From Bacillota bacterium (GTDB lineage Bacteria; Bacillota; Dehalobacteriia; UBA4068; UBA4997), in NCBI GenBank assembly GCA_017398165.1, contig JAFQHB010000108.1, forward strand, positions 1 to 10,957: a stretch of 10,957 bases of DNA, given 5' to 3'. Each line of letters opens with the position of its first letter. The first letter of the stretch is position 1. Under the pieces are notes generated by a model. That model was not told the DNA's origin. It ran no database searches and worked only from the letters and a program-made list of their open reading frames with translations. The position numbers were made by a program, and so were the translations under genes. Shown here piece by piece: positions 5,899-10,957 of this stretch.

Positions 5899-6324
5899 TT
5901 AGGCCTGCTCTGCAGCCTCCTGCTCGGCAGCAGGAGCTTCTTCTGCCGCCGGTTCAACAAACTGTACCGCTGCAACGTGTACGTTGACCGCCACTACATT
6001 CAGGCCGGTCATATCGCCCACTGCCGAGGCCACAGCCTTCTGGATGGCGCCGGCTACCTCGGGGATCTTCTTGCCATATTCCACGACAATGCTGATATCC
6101 AGCACTACGTCGGCATCGGTGATAGCCACCTTGACACCCTTGGTGAGCTGTTTCTTGCCCAAGATCTGCGAAATACCGCTGACGACACCGCCGCTCATCC
6201 CCACGACGCCATCGATCTCCGATGCGGCGATACCGGCGATGGTAGCCACTACGTCATCAGCAATTTTTATCGTGCTTGCATCTTCCTGATTCTGCACTTC
6301 TACTTCCAAAATCTGATCTTCCAT
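5899..6324 (-). CDS. Asp23/Gls24 family envelope stress response protein
   Basis: Asp23/Gls24 proteins are abundant cytosolic proteins that coat the inner membrane through AmaP and are linked to alkaline and envelope stress. The 141-residue product has the family pattern IKIADDVVATIAGIAASEIDGVVGMSG near the N-terminus, GVKVAITDADVVLDISIVVEYG in the middle, and VGDMTGLNVVAVNVHVAAVQF before the tail. The last 20 residues are a low-complexity Ala/Glu stretch. The ATG at 6324 has GGAGGT ending 7 bases upstream. The longer frame from 6360 has no site and would overlap the -10 promoter region. It has its own promoter and is first in the asp23-amaP-DUF2273 unit. Confidence 0.92.
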   Translation of the reverse strand: MEDQILEVEVQNQEDASTIKIADDVVATIAGIAASEIDGVVGMSGGVVSGISQILGKKQLTKGVKVAITDADVVLDISIVVEYGKKIPEVAGAIQKAVASAVGDMTGLNVVAVNVHVAAVQFVEPAAEEAPAAEQEAAEQA

Positions 6325-6367
6325 ATTGAACACCTCCAGAAAATCTGTTCTCGATATCATTGGTTAT

Positions 6368-6396
6368 ATTATACCAGAAAGGATGCAAGAATACAA
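6368..6396 (-). promoter_or_regulatory. Sigma-A type promoter for asp23
   Basis: On the minus strand: TTGTAT (-35, 6391-6396), a 17-base spacer and TATAAT (-10, 6368-6373), with TG at the extended -10 position. It lies in the 117-base gap after spoIIIAH. No stem-loop terminator is visible in that gap, so the spoIIIA transcript may also read through into asp23. Confidence 0.88.
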
Positions 6397-6424
6397 CTAT
6401 GTTTTTGCGGCTATGTTTTTGCGG
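6397..6424. repeat. Exact 14-bp tandem duplication upstream of the asp23 promoter
   Basis: CTATGTTTTTGCGG occurs twice in direct succession (6397-6410 and 6411-6424), abutting the -35 of the asp23 promoter on its upstream side. It is not a hairpin. The repeated CCGCAAAAACATAG on the transcribed strand provides a periodic A5 tract, at a position suited to an UP-like element or a tandem operator. Confidence 0.8.
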
Positions 6425-6441
6425 AAGCACAAAATGCCCTG

Positions 6442-7146
6442 TCAGTCCTTCAGCACGATGATGATATTCTCATACCCTATGCCGGTATAATTATCGACAA
6501 GCCGTGCTATTTTTTCGGCCTCGTTATCCGCGATCTCGTCCGTATCCAGATCCAGCACCAGATTTATCTTCTCCGGCTGGATAAAGACCGCCGCCTCGCC
6601 GCCGTATTTGGCCACCAGGATACTCTCCAGCGTCAGTTCTTTCTCGATGGCCTCCGCCTGGGCGATTATCCTGGCCTGCGCCTCGCTGCGTACATCGGCA
6701 CCGGTATTCTCATCATCTATCAGCTGCTGCAGCATCTCGAGCTGGCGCGAACGCACTTTCTCACGCTCCATACGGTAATTGATGAAGAAATCACTGTCAC
6801 TGTTGATGGAATAATCGCTGTTTGGCCGGGTATCCTCGGCCAGCATATCCTGATTCAGCGTGTCCTCAATACTGCTCTCCCGGATGGCATCCTGCTGTGC
6901 ATTATCCTCCGGCAGCAGCTGCACGTTGCCGTCACCGCTCACTTTCTGTATGTCATACGGCAATTCATCAGATACATAAAGTACCTCCTGTCCGCCCGGA
7001 GCAGTGTTTTCTTCCATACCCATATAGGCAGATACCATCACCAGCATTACGGCAAAGGTCATCGTCCATTTATTCAGAGTCAACCGCCGCCAGAACTCCC
7101 GGCGCGAGCCCTCCTGTTTTTTCTGCCCGATATCACTGAATTTCAT
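6442..7146 (-). CDS. spoIIIAH: Stage III sporulation protein AH
   Basis: SpoIIIAH is the mother-cell membrane protein whose extracellular ring-forming domain binds forespore SpoIIQ, making the channel needed for late engulfment and SigG activity. The 234-residue product has a basic N-terminus, one membrane helix (about 28-44), a disordered acidic linker, and the family segment FFINYRMEREKVRSRQLEMLQQL (120-142). A YscJ/FliF-like ring-building domain follows, ending in YENIIIVLKD. The start at ATG 7146 has AAAGGAGG ending 8 bases upstream (7155-7162). The in-frame ATG at 7167 lies on the other side of this site and is unlikely. The gene follows spoIIIAG by 34 bases and ends the sporulation part of the cluster. 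Confidence 0.95.
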   Translation of the reverse strand: MKFSDIGQKKQEGSRREFWRRLTLNKWTMTFAVMLVMVSAYMGMEENTAPGGQEVLYVSDELPYDIQKVSGDGNVQLLPEDNAQQDAIRESSIEDTLNQDMLAEDTRPNSDYSINSDSDFFINYRMEREKVRSRQLEMLQQLIDDENTGADVRSEAQARIIAQAEAIEKELTLESILVAKYGGEAAVFIQPEKINLVLDLDTDEIADNEAEKIARLVDNYTGIGYENIIIVLKD

Positions 7147-7180
7147 TCCTGCTGCCTCCTTTAGCATACCGCTCGTATTA

Positions 7181-7768
7181 TTATGCCCCGGCCGGGCAAA
7201 TCACTATCTTATGCGCCGGCACCGCCAGCAGATTCTGCAGAGCAGCTGATATCTGCACGCATACCGCCGGGTCAGAGCCGCCTTCGGCTACCACCAGCAC
7301 ACCCTGCACCTCGGCCATACTTTGACGCACCGCCACCGGGCTGCCGTCGCCATCCAGCAGCACCAGCGAATCACTCGAGGTCTGCTCCACCACACTGCGG
7401 CTCTGGCCGGAGGTATCGTTTTCCTCGGTAGTACGCAGCGTAGTGCTGGCATTTACGGCATATTCCGTCAGCGTACCGGCAGCAAAAGTCACCGTCACGT
7501 CTACCTGCCCCACGCCCTCGATGCGGCTCAATATGCTGCGCAGCCTGCCTTCCAGCTCGGCCTCGGGCGATACTGCGGCGCTCACAGCGGGCACATCCGC
7601 CGCATCGGCTGATACCGCCGCCACCTGCGGTGCAGACGCCGTCGATGACAGCCCCATCAGCAGCAAGCCCAGCACCAGTACCGCACCCAGCCACCCCAGC
7701 CGCCGCCGGGATCCATCATGCAGCCCCAGCCTATCCCACCATCCCTGCACATTACGTTCCTGCTCCAA
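7181..7768 (-). CDS. spoIIIAG: Stage III sporulation protein AG
   Basis: SpoIIIAG forms a large ring in the intermembrane space as part of the SpoIIIA-SpoIIQ complex. The 195-residue product has a cytosolic stretch, one membrane helix (about 24-41), an Ala/Val-rich linker, and the ring-building domain. That domain starts at ELEGRLRSILSRIEGVGQVDVTVTF (71-95), continues through LRTTEENDTSG, and ends with EVQGVLVVAEGG and VPAHKIVICP (183-192), all family hallmarks. The start codon is TTG at 7768: an in-frame stop lies just upstream, and AGGGGGTG is correctly spaced. The gap from spoIIIAF is 49 bases, the largest within the sporulation block. Confidence 0.93.
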   Translation of the reverse strand: MEQERNVQGWWDRLGLHDGSRRRLGWLGAVLVLGLLLMGLSSTASAPQVAAVSADAADVPAVSAAVSPEAELEGRLRSILSRIEGVGQVDVTVTFAAGTLTEYAVNASTTLRTTEENDTSGQSRSVVEQTSSDSLVLLDGDGSPVAVRQSMAEVQGVLVVAEGGSDPAVCVQISAALQNLLAVPAHKIVICPAGA

Positions 7769-7817
7769 AGCTCACACCCCCTGCGATCTGCGGCGTAATC
7801 GGCATACATTACTGCCA

Positions 7818-8396
7818 TTACGGCGGCGCGGCACCATAGCCGGCCACCGATACCTGCACCATACCCTCGCTGATGCCGTAAAGCTCAGCCACCGAGCGGC
7901 GCACACGCCCACACAGTGCCCCGGCGTCAGCCGCCTTGTCCGCCGCCACAGTCAATACTATGATCACTCGTCCCCAATTATGCTCATCATCGACCGCCAC
8001 GCCCAATAAAGCCGTATCGGACAGCTCCACCTGCACATTACCGTCCTCCACACCGTCGGTCAGCAATATCAGCGAGCGTATCTGCCGCGCCAGATCCTGC
8101 GCCAGTTCTTCCCCGGCTTCTGCCGCCGCAGCCGCATTCATACCCGCCCCGGCCGCTATTATCGCCGCCGTATCATCAGGCGGGCTGACAGAACTGAACA
8201 CATCCGCCGTCACCTGCGGCAGATCCTGCCCGTACAGCCCCAGCAACGGATTCAGCAGCACCGACACCATCAGCAGCCCCATCACGAATTGCGTATACCT
8301 GCGGAAAGCCCCACCCGGCAGCAATACATCCAGAAAAAGGCTTAACCCGGCGATTATCAGTAATTGCCGGCAAACGACGCTCAACGCCGCCACCAT
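7818..8396 (-). CDS. spoIIIAF: Stage III sporulation protein AF
   Basis: SpoIIIAF is a membrane protein of the SpoIIIA complex with a C-terminal domain of ring-building type. The 192-residue product has two membrane helices (about 8-27 and 35-54) with the family motif QFVMGLLMVSVLLNPLLGL. An Ala-rich linker follows, then a soluble domain whose later part (VQVELSD...VIIVLTV...VRRSVAELYGISEGMVQVSV) resembles SpoIIIAG/AH ring domains. The ATG at 8396 has GGGAGG 8 bases upstream. The in-frame GTG at 8405 overlaps that site and is therefore rejected. The gap from spoIIIAE is 31 bases. Confidence 0.92.
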   Translation of the reverse strand: MVAALSVVCRQLLIIAGLSLFLDVLLPGGAFRRYTQFVMGLLMVSVLLNPLLGLYGQDLPQVTADVFSSVSPPDDTAAIIAAGAGMNAAAAAEAGEELAQDLARQIRSLILLTDGVEDGNVQVELSDTALLGVAVDDEHNWGRVIIVLTVAADKAADAGALCGRVRRSVAELYGISEGMVQVSVAGYGAAPP

Positions 8397-8427
8397 ACGC
8401 CGCACCTCCCCTGCTCTGCCGGATTTA

Positions 8428-9564
8428 TCAGCGCAGAGCCACCGTCAGATTTCCCATAGCTATTGTTATGCTGACGATGAAAAAAAAGAATATCCCCGCT
8501 GCCGCAGTCACCGCGAAGAATAGCATCACCACGCCGCCCAGCGCATTATAAGCCGTCGCCAGACGGGCATCCCCCAGCGGCTCGGCCAGTGCCCCGGCCA
8601 GCCGAAACATCAGCGCCAGAGCCAGAATCTTGACAGCCGGCAATACGCACACCAGCAGCAGCACCAGCAGACCCAGCATCCCGATGGTATTCTTTAATAC
8701 CAGCGAAGTGCTGATGACGGTATCCAGCACCTCGGCCACCGTACGCCCCACCACCGGGATGAAGATACCCGATGCACTCTTTACCGCCTTCATACCCAGC
8801 CCGTCTACTACCGAACCGGTCAGACCCAGCAGCCCCAGCACCGCGCTGAACAAAGTCAGCGTAATACCGAACACACCCATCGCCAGATCCCGGCACAGCT
8901 TGGCCAGACCGGACATCTTGAGATGCGGCGAGATATTGCTGCCCACCGTCAGTGCCCCGCTGATCTGCAGCAGCGGCAGCACAAACCCCCGGCAGATATG
9001 CAGCGCCATACTCACCGCCGCCAGCATCACGGGATTAAAAACACCGACGCTGCTCACCGCCCCCAATGAGGCCAGCAGCGTCAGCAGTACCGGCAGCAGC
9101 GCATACACAAAGCCGCTCATTACGTCCAGCGCCTCGCTGCAGGCATCCCCTGCCAGACGAAAGACCTGCAGCACGATGCCCAGCAGCGCCAGCCACACCA
9201 CGCTGCGCCCCAGCGCGGCCACCTCCTGCCCGCCGAGGTGCGCCAACAGCAGCGAAAACACCGAAAGCACCAGCAGCTGCGCGAATATCGCCACCCCGGC
9301 CGTCAGCTCCCGCAGGCATACCGCCCGGATGACCTGCCACAACAGCCCGGCATCCCAGGAAAGCTCCCCGGCCATAGCCTGATCCCACAGCCGCTGCAGC
9401 ATATCCGCCCCGGCCAGATCACCCAGATAATCCGCCACCTCACCGATGGCAGTCTCCAGATCGGTGGTATCGGGATAGACCGCAGCATCCGCCGCCAGAG
9501 TATATTCCGGCAGCACCAGCAGCGCCGCCAGCACTATCAGCCCTATCAGCCAGCGCCTTTTCAT
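8428..9564 (-). CDS. spoIIIAE: Stage III sporulation protein AE
   Basis: SpoIIIAE is the large polytopic membrane component of the SpoIIIA complex and the candidate export permease. The 378-residue product begins with a signal-like sequence (1-25, RRWLIGLIVLAALLVLP...ALAA-type) and then carries several membrane helices across about 87-365. Family motifs visible include ALHICRGFVLPLLQISGAL (187-205), SNISPHLKMSGLAKL, and IPVVGRTVAEVLDTVISTSLVLKN (269-292). The length is normal for the family. The start codon overlaps the spoIIIAD stop by four bases (ATGA), indicating translational coupling; TGAGG lies 8 bases upstream. Confidence 0.95.
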   Translation of the reverse strand: MKRRWLIGLIVLAALLVLPEYTLAADAAVYPDTTDLETAIGEVADYLGDLAGADMLQRLWDQAMAGELSWDAGLLWQVIRAVCLRELTAGVAIFAQLLVLSVFSLLLAHLGGQEVAALGRSVVWLALLGIVLQVFRLAGDACSEALDVMSGFVYALLPVLLTLLASLGAVSSVGVFNPVMLAAVSMALHICRGFVLPLLQISGALTVGSNISPHLKMSGLAKLCRDLAMGVFGITLTLFSAVLGLLGLTGSVVDGLGMKAVKSASGIFIPVVGRTVAEVLDTVISTSLVLKNTIGMLGLLVLLLVCVLPAVKILALALMFRLAGALAEPLGDARLATAYNALGGVVMLFFAVTAAAGIFFFFIVSITIAMGNLTVALR

Positions 9565-9953
9565 ATCAGCAGCCTCACCACACTATCCAGAATATTCACG
9601 ATTATCGGCACCGAAAGCGTCATTATCACGATCTTGGCCGCCAGTTCCACCTTGGCCGCCAGCGCACTCTCCCCGGCATCACGGCACATACCGGCCACGA
9701 ATTCCGCCAGATAGCTGATAATCACGATCTTCAGCAGCACACTGAGGTACAGCTTATTCAGCCCCGCGCCATCCGCCAGCCGCCGGAACAGCGACACTAC
9801 CTCGCCCACCGCCGGCAGCAGGCGCAGCAGCACCAGCGCCCCCACCGTCAGCACCAGCACAAAAGCCAGCGAGGGCATACCGCACTGTTTCAACACCAAT
9901 ACCAGAAAAACGCCTGCCAGCGACAACCCGGCGGCCCCTACAAAAACGCTCAT
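9561..9953 (-). CDS. spoIIIAD: Stage III sporulation protein AD
   Basis: A 130-residue polytopic membrane protein of the SpoIIIA complex, close to the 133 residues of the Bacillus subtilis protein. It shows helices at about 4-22, 27-46, 70-90 and 105-128. Recognisable parts are LVLVLKQCGMPSLAFVL near the N-terminus and KLYLSVLLKIVIISYLAEF (67-85). The last helix contains KVELAAKIVIMTLSVPIIVNIL. The ATG at 9953 follows the spoIIIAC stop by 16 bases with only a modest GAGAG site. A GTG immediately before it is possible. The longer frame from 10031 would run through spoIIIAC and is rejected. Confidence 0.92.
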   Translation of the reverse strand: MSVFVGAAGLSLAGVFLVLVLKQCGMPSLAFVLVLTVGALVLLRLLPAVGEVVSLFRRLADGAGLNKLYLSVLLKIVIISYLAEFVAGMCRDAGESALAAKVELAAKIVIMTLSVPIIVNILDSVVRLLI

Positions 9954-9969
9954 CACAGCATCACTCTCG

Positions 9970-10170
9970 CTAATACAGGCTGAATACGCTCTGGACCTCC
10001 CGGAACAGCGAAAGCACCAGCGGCAGCACACGCAGCAGCGCCACCACCAGCCCCACCAACAGCACCAGATAGCTGTATTCCTCGCGACCGGCCTGCTTCA
10101 GCAGGGCATTGATGACGGTCACAGCAATAGCCAGCCCCGCCAGGAAAAATATCACATTTACATCGACCAC
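9970..10170 (-). CDS. spoIIIAC: Stage III sporulation protein AC
   Basis: A 66-residue membrane protein with two helices (about 6-24 and 33-56), close to the 68 residues of Bacillus subtilis SpoIIIAC. The segment LAIAVTVINALLKQAGREEYSYLVLLVGLVVAL is typical of the family. It is one of the small integral-membrane subunits of the mother-cell channel and is homologous in its first helices to SpoIIIAD. The start is GTG at 10170, supported by GAGGAGG 7 bases upstream. It follows spoIIIAB by 31 bases. Confidence 0.93.
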   Translation of the reverse strand: MVDVNVIFFLAGLAIAVTVINALLKQAGREEYSYLVLLVGLVVALLRVLPLVLSLFREVQSVFSLY

Positions 10171-10201
10171 GGCTTTTCCTCCTCTCTCCCTGCCCGGATG
10201 C

Positions 10202-10720
10202 TCATATCCACAGGCACACCAATATCAGTCCGCCGCACCAGCCCAGCCCCGTCAGCAGGCGTGCCAGGCGGGAGTATTCCGCCGCGGCGTCATCCGCCAG
10301 CCGCACCAGCCGTTCCTCGGCCAGTGCCAGCATCCGCCGCTGATTATGCAGGCCGGAGCCACCCAGCCCATAGCCCAATTCATCCAGCACGGCGATATCA
10401 TCCGCCCGCAGATGCCACCGCCGTCGACAGCAATTTATGCCCTCCGCCCACAGCAGCGGCAGATGTGCGTCGGTACGCTCGGCCAATCCATCCGCCAGCA
10501 CCGCCCAAAACTCACCCACCACACCGCCGACCTGCCGTGATATCAGCACACACAGCCGCGGCAGCGGGGTCAGGCCATAGCTCATCTCACTCTGCAGCAG
10601 ACGCACCGCCCCCAGCCACGCCAGCAGCTCGATAGTCCGCCGGTGCATCGCCAGCCGCACCTCGCCAAAGCTGCCTACCGTAGCGGCCATCACACACAGC
10701 GCACCCACCAGCGTCAGCAT
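10202..10720 (-). CDS. spoIIIAB: Stage III sporulation protein AB
   Basis: SpoIIIAB resembles type II/IV secretion GspF-like membrane components and is thought to work with the SpoIIIAA ATPase. The 172-residue product has an N-terminal membrane helix (about 2-18) and the family block LLAWLGAVRLLQSEMSYGLTPLPRL (32-56). The motif LDELGYGLGGSGLHNQRRML (111-130) and a C-terminal membrane helix (about 153-171) follow. The ATG overlaps the end of spoIIIAA by seven bases, consistent with coupled translation. Length and order match the operon elsewhere. Confidence 0.93.
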   Translation of the reverse strand: MLTLVGALCVMAATVGSFGEVRLAMHRRTIELLAWLGAVRLLQSEMSYGLTPLPRLCVLISRQVGGVVGEFWAVLADGLAERTDAHLPLLWAEGINCCRRRWHLRADDIAVLDELGYGLGGSGLHNQRRMLALAEERLVRLADDAAAEYSRLARLLTGLGWCGGLILVCLWI

Positions 10721-10957
10721 GGCAGTACCGCCCCGGCCGCATCATATACCCGCGCCGGGATGATACCGCCCGCCGTACGCCGCAGCAATATCACCCGCTC
10801 AAAGAACCCCTGCCGCAGCAGATCACCCAGCCAGGGCCGCGCCAGCAATTCCTCCCGGGTGGCTGCGTGCGCGCTGGCGATCACCGATACCCCGGCATTC
10901 AGCGCCTCGGCCAGTGCCCGGCAGTCCTCCGCCGAGCCTATCTCATCCGTCACCACC
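10714..10957 (-). CDS. spoIIIAA: Stage III sporulation protein AA, C-terminal part (cut by window edge)
   Basis: Only the last 80 or so residues are inside the window. SpoIIIAA is the cytosolic secretion-type ATPase of the SpoIIIA complex. The fragment starts in the Walker B region, VVTDEIG, followed by EDCRALAEALNAGVSVIASAHAA, which carries the conserved glutamate and the sensor-type histidine. The C-terminus, GGIIPARVYDAAG, is typical. The frame is open to the window edge, so the true start lies beyond it. The conserved aspartate of the usual VVDEIG is displaced by a Thr insertion-like change (VTDEIG), which still keeps D-E-I-G intact. Confidence 0.9.
   Translation of the reverse strand, partial: VVTDEIGSAEDCRALAEALNAGVSVIASAHAATREELLARPWLGDLLRQGFFERVILLRRTAGGIIPARVYDAAGAVLPC

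Noticed and set aside
4948..7164. Plus-strand open frame of 738 codons
   Set aside because: It is antisense to the DUF2273 gene, amaP, asp23 and spoIIIAH, all of which have clear domain signatures and binding sites. Its His/Gln/Leu-rich composition is typical of a shadow frame.

Overview
The window looks like a chromosomal segment of a GC-rich, endospore-forming Firmicute (Bacillota). The main evidence is a nearly complete spoIIIA operon on the minus strand, read from a truncated spoIIIAA at the right edge through spoIIIAB, AC, AD, AE, AF, AG and AH. Codon third positions are mostly G or C, and non-ATG starts are common (GTG for nusB, the DUF2273 gene and spoIIIAC; TTG for spoIIIAG). I cannot fix the genus. 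The gene order spoIIIA > asp23 > amaP > DUF2273 > nusB would suit a clostridial or Negativicutes-type lineage, but that is inference.

Layout from left to right. Bases 1-748 hold no convincing gene. They begin with a cluster of strong palindromes (about 26-260) that resembles a mobile or interspersed repeat or a structured RNA. Near 585-613 there is an extended -10 promoter for a GNAT acetyltransferase (749-1285, plus). A 15-bp bidirectional terminator separates this gene from a convergent AlkD-type DNA alkylation repair gene (minus, 1365-2105). Divergent from that is ilvA, a threonine ammonia-lyase with a C-terminal ACT domain (2303-3541, plus), with a near-consensus promoter and its own terminator.

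From 3690 to the right edge everything is on the minus strand. In transcription order the genes are spoIIIAA (partial), AB, AC, AD, AE, AF, AG and AH, then asp23, amaP, a DUF2273 gene and nusB, ending in a strong terminator at 3690-3730. A near-consensus promoter at 6368-6396 drives the asp23-amaP-DUF2273-(nusB) section separately from the sporulation section.

How the genes work together: SpoIIIAA-AH form the mother-cell side of the SpoIIIA-SpoIIQ channel or feeding tube across the forespore membranes. Asp23, AmaP and the DUF2273 protein form a membrane-anchored alkaline-shock or envelope-stress module. NusB is a ribosomal RNA antitermination factor and here has an unusually long disordered tail ending in a KKFGD pentapeptide repeat.

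Most of the window is ordinary housekeeping and sporulation content, and I see no clear novel defence or mobile system. The parts most worth a second look are the NusB tail, the palindrome cluster at the left end, two unrelated 14-bp tandem repeats in intercistronic gaps of the minus-strand cluster, and the hairpin pair between asp23 and amaP.
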